A DNA stretch of 32,452 nt from an uncultured Porphyromonadaceae bacterium (GTDB lineage: Bacteria > Bacteroidota > Bacteroidia > Bacteroidales > Muribaculaceae): assembly GCA_902462525.1 (NCBI GenBank), contig CABQCA010000008.1, positions 1 through 32,452 on the forward strand, written 5' to 3'. Position numbers and translations under genes: made by a program. The notes beneath the pieces are model-generated. The model saw only the letters and a program-made list of their open reading frames with translations. It was not told where the DNA came from and ran no database searches. Positions within the stretch are counted from its first letter, which is position 1; each line of letters begins with the position of its first letter. Shown one piece after another: positions 16,011 to 24,719 of the stretch.

Positions 16011-16037
16011 AAAAGGCCCGCCTCGCGGGCCTTTTTT
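16011..16037 (+). terminator. Strong (bidirectional) terminator after ferritin
   Basis: AAAAGGCCCGC (16011-16021) pairs with GCGGGCCTTTT (16025-16035) around CTC, and T continues to 16037. The matching A run on the other side lets it also serve the minus-strand lipoprotein operon that ends at 16101. Confidence 0.9.
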
Positions 16038-16100
16038 AGTTGGAAGAGCCGAAAATAGTAAGGAACTGCGAAATAATTTATTTCCGCAGATCGGATTGAA

Positions 16101-16550
16101 CTACCAGGTTTTGCTGAAAGTATATGTGTAGACGCCGTCGGCTGTGCCGAGGCTCAGGGAAAGGGAAGAGCCGGTGAGCCGCAGTATTTTCAGTTCGAAT
16201 ATGTCGTTGCCGTCGAGCCCCATCCACTGAGGCGGCGAGTAGCCGCCGGTACCGGGGGCATTTACATCATCGCCGTGGGTGAAGCGGAGTGTGAGCACAT
16301 CGTCATCGCTGCTCCATGTGCCGGTACGGGTGTCGGTGTCGTCGGGGCCGAAACTGAGTATGGCCTGCATCACGTGGCCCTGGAATTTCCAGTAGGTGTC
16401 GGTGCCTTCGGGCTGAGGGAATGGTTTGCCGTTGAGACTCATGCTTTCGAGGTGCCATGAGCCGAAGAGCGGGCCTATGCGGCCGTTGTTCTGCGTGCAG
16501 GCGGCGAGAGCAGCTGTGAAGAAGAAGAGTATTAGCCGGAGAGTTTTCAT
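16101..16550 (-). CDS. Lipocalin-like outer-membrane or periplasmic lipoprotein
   Basis: 149 aa with a short lipoprotein signal peptide and lipobox LAAC (Cys18), so processed by signal peptidase II. The mature part begins with a GSWHLESMSLNG strand and then alternates short beta strands (YWKF, ILSFG, TGTWSSDDDVLTLRF, IFELKILRLTG, SLSLSLG), the pattern of lipocalin-like domain lipoproteins in Bacteroidetes that start with a G-x-W motif. Ligand unknown. Its start codon overlaps the stop of the Wzi-like gene (ATGA, 16547-16550), so the two are translationally coupled and probably act in the same envelope process. Confidence 0.75.
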   Translation of the reverse strand: MKTLRLILFFFTAALAACTQNNGRIGPLFGSWHLESMSLNGKPFPQPEGTDTYWKFQGHVMQAILSFGPDDTDTRTGTWSSDDDVLTLRFTHGDDVNAPGTGGYSPPQWMGLDGNDIFELKILRLTGSSLSLSLGTADGVYTYTFSKTW

Positions 16551-18073
16551 TTTTTTCTGAAATTGAGAGAGCCGGAGTAGGATACCGATATCATCGTGCC
16601 GAAATTATTGCCCCGCAGCGTGCCGGCATCGAATGCCAGGGCCGCTTTTACTTCGAGTCCTCGGAGACGCTTCGCCGGGTGCCATGTGGCCTCAAGCATG
16701 GCCGAGGTGTCGTGGAGCTTTCGCGGCGCCGGATTCCAGCCGGAGCCTCCGGCCACCTGATAGCTTGCCATTGCACGGTAGCTGATATTGCCGGCGCTGC
16801 CTGCGACAGCGGCATGGAAGCCCCGGGCGCGGTTGTGAAGGTACTCCGGGTAGCCGTTGAGGTTGTAGAGCGGCGACATGAGAAAAGGAGTGCCTATCGA
16901 CATGCCGTAGTTGGCATATGCGCCGTAATAATAGTTATTGTAGTAACTGTCTGCGCCGGTTATCGACTGGTTGATGTCGGTGCCCGGACTGTCGCCGGGA
17001 GCCCAGTGCATAGGGCCGCTCTGGTTGGTGAAATCAAGGTATTCCACAAGCACCGACGATACCACCGTGCAGTGAGCGAAGTCGAACTGTACCCCCCACA
17101 GACCGTCCCAGCCGTTCTGCCGTCCCAGTCCGGAGCCGTCTTCCCACGGCCATTGGAAGTATGCCTTGAGGCGGTTGCCGTTTTTGAATGAGTACTGTGC
17201 TTTGAAGTCCCAGGAGCCCAGTGAGTTGCCGATGTAGAAATGTTCTCCGTTGTCCTGGCGTGGGAAAAACATTTCGAAAATATCTTTTATGCGGAAGCCC
17301 CGGTGCTCTTCGCTCACGATTTGTCCGCGGCGGTAGAGCTGCGAACTGCCGCCGAACACTCCTGCCGCCTGCATGCCCACAGTGACGCTCAGCGGCTTGT
17401 CGGGGCGTGTGCGGAAGTAGCAGCGTTTATAGGTGTACAAAAGGTCGCGGTCGAAGATGCCGGTGTAGTGGTTGAATCGTTTTTCCTCGAAGCCGTTGTC
17501 GGTGAAGCGTCCGTACATTATCTCTCCGTCGATCTGCACCCAGCCCCCGGTGAGCGGTATATTCTGAAAATCGACGAAACCGATGGCGATGCCGGGTATG
17601 GGACGGGCGTTGTTGCTGCGGACAAGGTCGCCCGATGACAGGTGCCCGTCGACAATCCGCGACTCGCGCTGCCTCATGCCGGCGAGCAGGTAGCCGCTGC
17701 GGTAACGCAGTTCTGCCCACAGCTGCTGCACACGTGCGGGAGCCTGCCGGAGTGGTACTGTGGTCCATTCGTCGCCGGAGTAGCGACTATATTCCGTGGC
17801 CGAGCCATAGCCTAACAGATACTCGAATCCGGCGTTCCATCGCCATCGGCTGTTGAGGCTGTCGCTCAGGCTGACGAAACCGTCGTGCCACACACCGGCT
17901 TTGCCGGTGATTTTGCCGTAGTTCCACGAACCGAGCATATAGGGCGCAAAGTGTCCGGTGGAGGCATTGGCGACGACCGATGCACGGTAGTCGAGCGAAT
18001 CAATGCCTCCGGCCGCAGCAGCCACGGCTGTCGCCACTATCATAGCGCAAAGAGTATGATGCCTTAATTTCAT
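16547..18073 (-). CDS. Wzi-family outer-membrane beta-barrel protein (capsule assembly type)
   Basis: 508 aa with an N-terminal signal peptide ending near AAAAGG. The rest is a run of amphipathic beta strands with many Tyr/Trp/Gly girdle residues and no hydrophobic helix, as expected for an 18-strand barrel. Landmarks resembling the capsule assembly Wzi domain are LWAELRYRSGYLLAGMRQRES near 115 and QNIPLTGGWVQIDGEIMYGRF near 190, plus an SFKNGNRLKAYFQWPWEDGSG stretch near 310. Wzi proteins bind polysaccharide at the cell surface; in Bacteroidales many copies lie outside capsule loci, as here, so the actual ligand is unknown. A promoter-like pair lies at 18096-18129. Confidence 0.78.
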   Translation of the reverse strand: MKLRHHTLCAMIVATAVAAAAGGIDSLDYRASVVANASTGHFAPYMLGSWNYGKITGKAGVWHDGFVSLSDSLNSRWRWNAGFEYLLGYGSATEYSRYSGDEWTTVPLRQAPARVQQLWAELRYRSGYLLAGMRQRESRIVDGHLSSGDLVRSNNARPIPGIAIGFVDFQNIPLTGGWVQIDGEIMYGRFTDNGFEEKRFNHYTGIFDRDLLYTYKRCYFRTRPDKPLSVTVGMQAAGVFGGSSQLYRRGQIVSEEHRGFRIKDIFEMFFPRQDNGEHFYIGNSLGSWDFKAQYSFKNGNRLKAYFQWPWEDGSGLGRQNGWDGLWGVQFDFAHCTVVSSVLVEYLDFTNQSGPMHWAPGDSPGTDINQSITGADSYYNNYYYGAYANYGMSIGTPFLMSPLYNLNGYPEYLHNRARGFHAAVAGSAGNISYRAMASYQVAGGSGWNPAPRKLHDTSAMLEATWHPAKRLRGLEVKAALAFDAGTLRGNNFGTMISVSYSGSLNFRKK

Positions 18074-18095
18074 AAGCCGGATTCTTTACCAACTG

Positions 18096-18129
18096 CAAAG
18101 TTACAATTTTTTTATATAACACCTGCAAA
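18096..18129 (-). promoter_or_regulatory. Promoter of the Wzi-like/lipoprotein operon
   Basis: TAACTTTG on the minus strand (18103-18096) matches the -7 consensus. TTTG (18129-18126) lies 22 bases further upstream, slightly long for a -33 box. The leader is about 15 nucleotides. Confidence 0.55.
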
Positions 18130-18142
18130 CCCGAAATGACGG

Positions 18143-18186
18143 AAACAGGCTCCGCGAGCCGTGCACCGACTGCGAAGCCTGTTTTT
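18143..18186 (-). terminator. Long hairpin after the 1052-aa secreted-protein gene
   Basis: AAACAGGCT (18143-18151) pairs with AGCCTGTTT (18176-18184), and an inner CGC/GCG pair extends the stem. The T run is better on the plus strand, but no plus-strand gene ends here, so the hairpin most likely closes the minus-strand gene ending at 18229. Confidence 0.55.
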
Positions 18187-18228
18187 AGGGAATTAGGATT
18201 ACAGGAATTCAGGAGCTAAGGGAGCCGT

Positions 18229-21200
18229 TTATTTCACTACAACCTTGTGGATATTGTCGCCTTTGCGCACAATATAGACTCCGGGAGTTGCCGCGTCGGT
18301 CACTCGCAGGCCCTGAAGATTGTAGATTTCGGTGTCGCTGTCATTTCCGGCGGAGATGTCATCGATGCCGCTTGTCGATTCTTGTAAGGCGATGTCGTCC
18401 ATATACAATGCCGTATATCCTTTGCTGAAGTGACCGGTGAAACCGAGTCGCACGAAACGGCTCTTGACGGAGGACAGAGGAGCCTTGACTTCGGTCCATT
18501 CGGTAGTCGGTTCTACAGTAGCGATTGTCATCCATTCGCCGTACTCGCTCCGGGCCTGAAGCTCGAATGTCACGTTGGTGTCGAACATCTTCACCCACAT
18601 GGTGAGTTCGGGATTCACGCTCTGCGAGAGATCGAAAGCGGGTGATATCCATCGGCCGACGGCGTCTTTTTCGTAAGAATAGATTTTAAGACCGCCGCTG
18701 TCGCCGCCATGGTCGGCATCGGCATTGAAGTTGAATTCGAAATTATAGGATTTTTCAATTTTTACGGGGTCTTTGCTCCATACATAGGAGTGAGCTTTGG
18801 CATCGGCGAAGTTTTCGGCAAAGGGCACGTTATAGGGTGCGCCTTCGACAAGAACGTTGGATTCGACAGTGATTTCTTTCATGTCGGAATCTTCGTACTT
18901 CACACCGAGAATATACTTCACTTCGCTCTGCACTCCTGTTTTCTTGATGGTGGCGCTTGCCGAAGTGCCATGCAGACCACCTGTGACGGTTTTGTCGGGA
19001 GCGGTGATGCTGTAGACGAGCTTTTCCGTGTCTACATATCCGCCGTTGGTGCCTGCAGAGGGTACATCCCATGTCAGAGTGACTGTTCCGTCGTAATTAT
19101 CGGCTGCTGTAAACGCTGATGGTGCCACCGGTGTGTCGAGGCCGATATAGACGGTGCTTTCTGCGCTTTCCCCGCGACCGTGGGCATTGACAGCCAGTAC
19201 TGTATAGGTATACGAACCGGCCGAAGCAACGGTGTTGTCGCAGTAAATGTAATTACTCTTACCCTCTTCGGCAGCGATATTGGTCAGAAGTTCGCCGTTA
19301 CGGCTGATTTCGAAAGAGGTCACAGGGTTGGCGAGAGCAGAACCACCGGCGTCGACGGTGGGCGCCGTAATACTCAGAGTGGCTTCAAGTGTGCCTTTCT
19401 CGCCGGCCTTTGTGACTACGGAGGGAGCCGCCGGAATGGCTGTCGACTGGCCTTCCGACAGCGTTATGCGCTTGATGCAGAAAGTGCCCTGGCGTTTGGC
19501 GCTCTTTATGTGTATGCCGATATTGTAGGTGCCTGTAGCGGAGGGCTTGACGGTGATTTTCACTTCTTTCATTGATGTTGACCGGGCATTTGTCACTTCA
19601 ATGTCTGAGGCGATTAAATCGTTCATCTCGTCGGGTGCGGTGCCCATGGCCACATCAAGGATATTGACATAGCTTGCCACTGTGGCGTAGCAGTCGAAGC
19701 TAAGTTCATAGCTGTAGCCGGCCGTGAGCTGTGCTTTGGGCAGTATGAGCCAGTCGTCCTGATTGCCGCTTGTCGCCTGGCGTATCTGCATCACTTTGTT
19801 GTAGGCGTAGTATGCCCATGTGTTGTTGTCCTTGTTCGCATCTGTAATTGTGAAGAGGCTTGCCGACGATGCGTCGTTGAAGTTTTCTTCGAAGGGGAGA
19901 GCGACTGAACTTCCGGTGACGATGGAGTTTGATTTTGTGGCCTCAGCGCTTCGGTCGCCGTTGATGGCCGTGATTTCATAGTATGTAGCCTGCAGGGCAC
20001 CTTCGGTAGCCGGCTCTTCGAATCGGTTCTCGGCAAGATTCTCATGAAGCACCACATCGCCGGGCTGGCGTACAACACGGTAAGAGGCGTGTCCGCCTTC
20101 GATGTATTTGCCTTCGGTTACTGTGGCGACGTGGTCCCATGTCACCACGTGTCGGCCTTCTTCGACGGCGAAAGTGACCGCGCTGACTGCTGCAGGCATG
20201 CCGTAGCCGATGTATGCTTCGGTGCGGACTGCCACGCCTGTGCCGGCTTCATTGGATGCGCTTGCTTCGAAAACGTATGTTCCACTCTTCTCCACTGTCA
20301 CGTCGGCCGAGACGGCGCTGCCGGCCTCACCCTTGCCTGTGGCGAGCACTTTGTCGCCGCAGGTCAGGTTCCAGCCGAGTTCGCCGGTGAGGGCTGAGCC
20401 CGAGTAGCTTGCCGAAGGCAGCGTGAAGTTGACTTTGCCGGTGAGCGAAGGTTCGGTAAAGGCAGTATTCAGGCCGGTGACGACGCCCGGAGCGGCGTCG
20501 GCTATGCTCTGGGCCGGAATCCATGCGGCCACTACTTCATCGCCGTTTGGCAGATCGCCGATGCACTGCGCTGTTGCAGTTGCCTTGTCGACGGAGTAGA
20601 GACGTGCATAGGCGTCGTTGGTGCCTCCGCCGGGCTTTATCTCGTTGGCGAACCAGTAGAGTTTGCCGTCGTAGGGGCTGAATACACCGCTCTGGTCGAA
20701 CCATGGGCGGACGCCGGTGTCGCCGACAATGGTGAGCGAGCCGGTGGCGGTGTCGACTTTCACGAGACGGCCGCCGTCGTCGGCCGTCTGCGACGACGAG
20801 CCTGTGATGCCGTAGAGATTGCCTTCGCTGTCGAACGACATAACGCACAGCGATGCCTCCATGGTGCCGACGGCACTCTTTGTATTGGCGGTTACATCCC
20901 ATGTCTTAAGAGTAGGAGTGAGGGTTTTGTCGGTCTCGTTGTATTCGAATCCTGAGCAGAATACCTTTCCGTCTTTCGGGTTGAGCGCAGCCGAAGTGGC
21001 ATAGTGCGAATAAGCCGGGCCAAGATCATAGCTGATATTGGAGGATTTGGTGGCCACGCCGGTAGCGACGTCGATTACAGTATAGAAAGCTGAATTGACA
21101 TATCCGTACTGTACGTCGAGATGATAGGTGTAGAGTTTGCCGTTGACCACCACTGCATCGCCGGCCAGAAAGTTGCGCGGGGAGAGTACGAGCGGCCGGC

Positions 21201-21387
21201 GGCTCACGGGAGCCGTGGCGCTGTATTCGTAGAAGCCGAGCACGTCCTCGCTTTTATTGTTGTCGTACATCAGCATGCCGTTGATCCTCAGGTTGTCGAG
21301 TGACGGCGCCTTGAGCTGAGCCGAAACAGGAACAATAGACGTCAAAGCTATGCTGCAAAGCAAAGTTTTGAAAAGTTTTCTTTTCAT
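18229..21387 (-). CDS. Large secreted multidomain protein (Fn3, jelly-roll domains, T9SS-type C-terminus)
   Basis: The start at 21387 is chosen because it begins a clear signal peptide (MKRKLFKTLLCSIALTSIVP, cleavage near SAQ); longer in-frame starts would add 89 Lys-rich residues reaching over the divergent gene. The protein has 1052 aa. Residues 25-295 look like a beta-propeller, with repeated GKLY..., GNLYG and RLVKVDTATGSL blades. About 300-490 and 650-845 are Fn3-like strands. About 495-645 (LPFEENFND to CIKRITL) and 850-1002 (VPFAENFAD to YMDDIALQE) are choice-of-anchor J/MAM-like jelly rolls. Residues 1018-1052 (EIYNLQGLRV, PGVYIVRKGD, HKVVVK) are the type IX secretion-like sorting module. 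Probably a surface-bound or released adhesin or glycan-binding protein; no catalytic motif was found. Confidence 0.82.
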   Translation of the reverse strand: MKRKLFKTLLCSIALTSIVPVSAQLKAPSLDNLRINGMLMYDNNKSEDVLGFYEYSATAPVSRRPLVLSPRNFLAGDAVVVNGKLYTYHLDVQYGYVNSAFYTVIDVATGVATKSSNISYDLGPAYSHYATSAALNPKDGKVFCSGFEYNETDKTLTPTLKTWDVTANTKSAVGTMEASLCVMSFDSEGNLYGITGSSSQTADDGGRLVKVDTATGSLTIVGDTGVRPWFDQSGVFSPYDGKLYWFANEIKPGGGTNDAYARLYSVDKATATAQCIGDLPNGDEVVAAWIPAQSIADAAPGVVTGLNTAFTEPSLTGKVNFTLPSASYSGSALTGELGWNLTCGDKVLATGKGEAGSAVSADVTVEKSGTYVFEASASNEAGTGVAVRTEAYIGYGMPAAVSAVTFAVEEGRHVVTWDHVATVTEGKYIEGGHASYRVVRQPGDVVLHENLAENRFEEPATEGALQATYYEITAINGDRSAEATKSNSIVTGSSVALPFEENFNDASSASLFTITDANKDNNTWAYYAYNKVMQIRQATSGNQDDWLILPKAQLTAGYSYELSFDCYATVASYVNILDVAMGTAPDEMNDLIASDIEVTNARSTSMKEVKITVKPSATGTYNIGIHIKSAKRQGTFCIKRITLSEGQSTAIPAAPSVVTKAGEKGTLEATLSITAPTVDAGGSALANPVTSFEISRNGELLTNIAAEEGKSNYIYCDNTVASAGSYTYTVLAVNAHGRGESAESTVYIGLDTPVAPSAFTAADNYDGTVTLTWDVPSAGTNGGYVDTEKLVYSITAPDKTVTGGLHGTSASATIKKTGVQSEVKYILGVKYEDSDMKEITVESNVLVEGAPYNVPFAENFADAKAHSYVWSKDPVKIEKSYNFEFNFNADADHGGDSGGLKIYSYEKDAVGRWISPAFDLSQSVNPELTMWVKMFDTNVTFELQARSEYGEWMTIATVEPTTEWTEVKAPLSSVKSRFVRLGFTGHFSKGYTALYMDDIALQESTSGIDDISAGNDSDTEIYNLQGLRVTDAATPGVYIVRKGDNIHKVVVK

Positions 21388-21416
21388 CAAGATTTGAGTT
21401 TTAGGTTTTAGCGTTG

Positions 21417-21448
21417 CAAATATCTGCAATAATCCTAATATAGGCAAA
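21417..21448 (-). promoter_or_regulatory. Promoter of the secreted-protein gene
   Basis: On the minus strand GATATTTG (21424-21417) is a one-mismatch -7 element, and TTTG (21448-21445) lies 20 bases upstream as a -33 element. The leader would be about 25 nucleotides. Confidence 0.45.
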
Positions 21449-21510
21449 TTTCCGGCACATATCTTATGTCTCTGTAGTGCATTCCGGATAAGGGTACAAG
21501 TTTTTTTTGC

Positions 21511-21518
21511 TAACTTTG
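21511..21518 (+). promoter_or_regulatory. -7 element giving a very short leader
   Basis: TAACTTTG ends only nine bases before the ATG at 21527, so transcription should begin within a few bases of the start codon. No clear -33 box is seen. Confidence 0.5.
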
Positions 21519-21526
21519 CCGGCGTT

Positions 21527-23344
21527 ATGAGAAAAGTAATCAAAAATTTCTTCAGTACACATTTCGGCGACGCCGCCGGACATCGCTTTCTTGTGGCTTT
21601 TTTAGGTTCGCTGGCCACGATTCTCGCATTCGATGTATTGTGGAGTATGGTCACCGGTTACCGGGCTCTGGGTTTTGCGACAACCTATATTTATGCTTTG
21701 GGTGTGGCGTGGATAATGGCGTTTCCGGCTGCTTTATGGCGTTCACGTTGGGTGATGTTGCCGGTGCTATTGGTGGCCGATCTGCTTGCGCTTGCAAACC
21801 TGATGTACTGCCGCACGTATTTCGGGCCTATTCCGGCGTCGAGCTACCTTCTTGCCGATAATGTGGCCGATTTCGGCGATGCGATAATCCACTCGCTGCG
21901 GTGGTACGATGTCATTTTTGTGATCATTACCGCTGTTACATTGTGGCAGATGAAAAGAGCAGGGAGGCCGACACGATCTCTGCTCAAGGGCTGGCTCATT
22001 GGCATTCTTGCGGTGACAGTCATCTCCTCGGCCTATGCGCTGATTAAGAGGACGCCGTTCTCCGACATCGACCGCCTCAAAAGCATGGCGTACTTCTATT
22101 CCACACCACCGGTGGCCTATACGCTGCCTGTGAGCATAGCCCACGGCATAGTGCAGAACTCTTCGCGCCCTTCTGACGAGGCTGTGGAATCGGCGTGTTC
22201 GCTGGCTGCACGCCTTGATTCGCTCAAGGCTGCGAATCACGAACCGACCGATACTTCGGGTTCTGCCGTCCGCAACATCGTGTTCATAGTGGTGGAATCG
22301 CTTGAGGCTTGGCCTCTCGAAGCCAGTGTGGAGGGTCAGGAAATTACTCCGCGCCTCAACCGGCTGCTGGCCGACAGTGCATCGGTGTGGTACGGGCGCC
22401 GGGTGCTTTCGCAGGTTGGCGCCGGCCGCAGTATCGACGGACAGCTGCTGATGACTGCCGGCATGATACCGACCGCCGACGAAGTTTTCTCCATGAAATA
22501 TCCGGACAATGCCTATCCGCATCTGCTGCAGGCGCTCAAACGGCACAATGGCGCCAAAAGCTATCTCCTCTCGGGCGACCGTGCCACCACATGGAACGAG
22601 GGCTATCTCAGCATGGCTTTCGGAATGGACGAGCGTTATTTTCGTGAAGAATGGGATTGCTCCGAGCATTTCGGGAACTCCCACAATCCCTCCGACGGTT
22701 CCATAGTCCCTCAGATTATCGAACGCATGAAGTCGGGTGAAATATGGCCTGAAGGCGAGGCTGCTTTTGTCGAATTTCTGACCTACTCGTCGCACTATCC
22801 CTTTGTGATTCCCGAGGATAAATGCAGCATAAAGCTAAGCGCCGGCTATCCCGGATGCCTTGGCGACTATATACGGGTGATAAATTATGTGGATAATGCT
22901 GTCGGGACATTTGTCGATTACATCCGCGGCCGCTCTGACGCCGGCAGCACCATGATAGTCATTGCCGGTGATCATGAGGCTCTTGCCGCATACCGCAGCG
23001 ACATCCGCGGCGCAGGTGCCGAATACGCTTCGCTTGTCGATGCCGATTCGTTCGTGCCGCTGATAATCATCAACCCGGCAGTCGCCGGGCGCCGCGACGC
23101 TGTCATGGGGCAGGTCGATGTCTATCCGACAGTGCTCTCGCAGGCCGGTCTGAGCGGCGACGCCTCTTTCGGCGGCTTCGGTTTTTCGGCACTCAGCCCG
23201 CTCTCGCCGACGTATGCCATCGACCGTTCCGGCTACCTTGCCGGCGATACTTCCGGTGCCGACAGCCGCGTTTTTGAACTTGTGCGCGCCATGCCGGCTG
23301 TATCGTCGACATTTATTAAGGCTGACATGATAGACAAAAAATGA
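21527..23344 (+). CDS. Membrane sulfatase-fold phosphotransferase (LTA synthase / MdoB-like)
   Basis: 605 aa. Five hydrophobic segments (about 20-40, 53-70, 76-95, 126-142, 155-172) anchor a periplasmic alkaline-phosphatase-superfamily domain (about 245-590). Metal-site landmarks are Glu257 in FIVVESLEAW, Ser302 in GAGRSIDGQ at the position of the catalytic Thr of LtaS-type enzymes, His423 in SSHYPF, and Asp482/His483 in AGDHEAL. The family moves a phospho-polar head group (for example phosphoglycerol) from a phospholipid to a glycan or lipid. Gram-negative Bacteroidales have no lipoteichoic acid, so the acceptor here is unknown. It is transcribed divergently from the 1052-aa secreted protein; the 139-base gap holds both promoters. 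Confidence 0.85.
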   Translation: MRKVIKNFFSTHFGDAAGHRFLVAFLGSLATILAFDVLWSMVTGYRALGFATTYIYALGVAWIMAFPAALWRSRWVMLPVLLVADLLALANLMYCRTYFGPIPASSYLLADNVADFGDAIIHSLRWYDVIFVIITAVTLWQMKRAGRPTRSLLKGWLIGILAVTVISSAYALIKRTPFSDIDRLKSMAYFYSTPPVAYTLPVSIAHGIVQNSSRPSDEAVESACSLAARLDSLKAANHEPTDTSGSAVRNIVFIVVESLEAWPLEASVEGQEITPRLNRLLADSASVWYGRRVLSQVGAGRSIDGQLLMTAGMIPTADEVFSMKYPDNAYPHLLQALKRHNGAKSYLLSGDRATTWNEGYLSMAFGMDERYFREEWDCSEHFGNSHNPSDGSIVPQIIERMKSGEIWPEGEAAFVEFLTYSSHYPFVIPEDKCSIKLSAGYPGCLGDYIRVINYVDNAVGTFVDYIRGRSDAGSTMIVIAGDHEALAAYRSDIRGAGAEYASLVDADSFVPLIIINPAVAGRRDAVMGQVDVYPTVLSQAGLSGDASFGGFGFSALSPLSPTYAIDRSGYLAGDTSGADSRVFELVRAMPAVSSTFIKADMIDKK

Positions 23345-23428
23345 TGATTGGCCGATAAAATCAGCCTCTTTGTATTAAAAAATGCGAAAGAGGCCTGACA
23401 AAAGGAATAGTTATTAAGCATTTTTTAC

Positions 23429-23436
23429 TACCTTTG
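23429..23436 (+). promoter_or_regulatory. -7 promoter element of the serine palmitoyltransferase gene
   Basis: TACCTTTG lies 68 bases before the ATG at 23505. A weak hairpin (CAGCCTCTTT near 23366 with AAAGAGGC near 23388) precedes it and may end the upstream gene, although it lacks a T tract. The -33 box is not evident. Confidence 0.55.
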
Positions 23437-23504
23437 CAGCTGTGTTTAACCCCAAAGTTCCGGATGCTCCGGGAGGGTCTATGTTATAACAGTATCAAGC
23501 AGCT

Positions 23505-24689
23505 ATGAAACCATTACAAGCCAAACTCGCCAAATATACAGCGCCTCAGGAGGCTAAGGCCGCCGGAGTATATCCCTATTTCCGCGCTATTTCCTCCGAG
23601 CAGGACCCTGAGGTGACCATTAACGGCCGCCGGGTGCTCATGTTCGGTTCCAATTGCTACACCGGTCTTGTCAATGACCCCCGTATCAAAGAAGCCGCTA
23701 TAGAAGCCACCCGTAAATACGGTACAGGCTGCGCCGGTTCTCCTTTCCTCAACGGCACCCTCGACCTTCACAAAAAACTCGAGGCCCGCATCGCAGAGTA
23801 CATCGGCAAGGAAGACGTTATGATCTATAGCACCGGCTTCGGTGTAAACCTCGGTGTAGTCTCCACTCTCACCGGTCGTGAAGATTATATTCTTTGGGAC
23901 GCACAGGACCACGCATCTATCATCGAGGGCCATCGGCTGTCGTTTTCAAAGACTCTCAAATACAAGCACAACGACATGGAGAGCCTCGAGGAACAGCTCC
24001 GTAAGTGTGAACCCGACCGCATCAAGCTCATCGTCACGGACGGCGTTTTCTCCATGGAGGGCGACGTTGCCAATCTTCCCAAAATCGTGGAGCTGGCAAA
24101 GAAGTACAATGCTTCTGTTATGGTCGACGAAGCCCACGCCATCGGCGTGTTCGGCGAAGGCGGCCGCGGCATCTGCAACCATTTCGGCCTGACCGATGAT
24201 GTCGACCTTGTCATGGGCACGTTCTCAAAATCGTTCGCCTCTCTTGGCGGTTTCATCGCCACTGACAAGGAAATCACCAACTTCCTCCGCCATCACTCTC
24301 GCTCCTATATTTTCACAGCCAGTATCACTCCCGCTTCCACTGCCGCAGCTCTCAAAGCCATCGACATTATGATCGAGGAGCCCGAACGCCAGGAGCAGCT
24401 GTGGAAACTCACCAATATGGCACTCGAAGGTTTCCGAAGCCGTGGCTTTGAAATAGGCAATACTTCGACGCCCATCATTCCTCTCTTTATCCGCGACAAC
24501 TTCAAGACTTTCGCAATCACCCGCGACCTTCTCGACCGCGGCATCTTCGTCAACCCTGTAGTTTCGCCCGCTGTCGCACCTCAGGATACCCTTATCCGAT
24601 TCAGCCTTATGGCAACGCATACTCCTGAACAGGTGGAAGAAGCCCTCGAAAAGATTACCGAAGTCTTCAAGGCTCACGGCATCATCTGA
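23505..24689 (+). CDS. spt: Serine palmitoyltransferase (alpha-oxoamine synthase family)
   Basis: 394 aa PLP enzyme. FGSNCYTGL (48-56), DAQDHASI with ring-stacking His136, the VDEAHAIGVFG motif (Asp208, His211) and the Schiff-base Lys242 in GTFSKSFASLGG define the alpha-oxoamine synthase family. Length and overall sequence match what I recall of the Bacteroides serine palmitoyltransferase, which condenses L-serine with palmitoyl-CoA to begin sphingolipid synthesis; members of this family are often mislabelled 8-amino-7-oxononanoate synthase or glycine C-acetyltransferase, which remain the alternatives. No other biotin or threonine-degradation gene is nearby. The enzyme is soluble. Reverse rubrerythrin follows 30 bases later and is probably cotranscribed. 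Confidence 0.8.
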   Translation: MKPLQAKLAKYTAPQEAKAAGVYPYFRAISSEQDPEVTINGRRVLMFGSNCYTGLVNDPRIKEAAIEATRKYGTGCAGSPFLNGTLDLHKKLEARIAEYIGKEDVMIYSTGFGVNLGVVSTLTGREDYILWDAQDHASIIEGHRLSFSKTLKYKHNDMESLEEQLRKCEPDRIKLIVTDGVFSMEGDVANLPKIVELAKKYNASVMVDEAHAIGVFGEGGRGICNHFGLTDDVDLVMGTFSKSFASLGGFIATDKEITNFLRHHSRSYIFTASITPASTAAALKAIDIMIEEPERQEQLWKLTNMALEGFRSRGFEIGNTSTPIIPLFIRDNFKTFAITRDLLDRGIFVNPVVSPAVAPQDTLIRFSLMATHTPEQVEEALEKITEVFKAHGII

Positions 24690-24719
24690 TATTACCAACA
24701 ACATTAAAACACGACAATT

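Noticed and set aside
21388..21654. 89-residue N-terminal extension of the 1052-aa secreted protein
   Set aside because: It would bury the signal peptide and cross the promoters and start of the divergent gene.
21767..22795. 342-codon minus-strand open frame
   Set aside because: Antisense to the LTA-synthase-like gene; no recognisable domain.
23363..23398. Hairpin after the LTA-synthase-like gene as a terminator
   Set aside because: About eight pairs with a bulge and no T tract on the plus strand; too weak to list as a separate feature.
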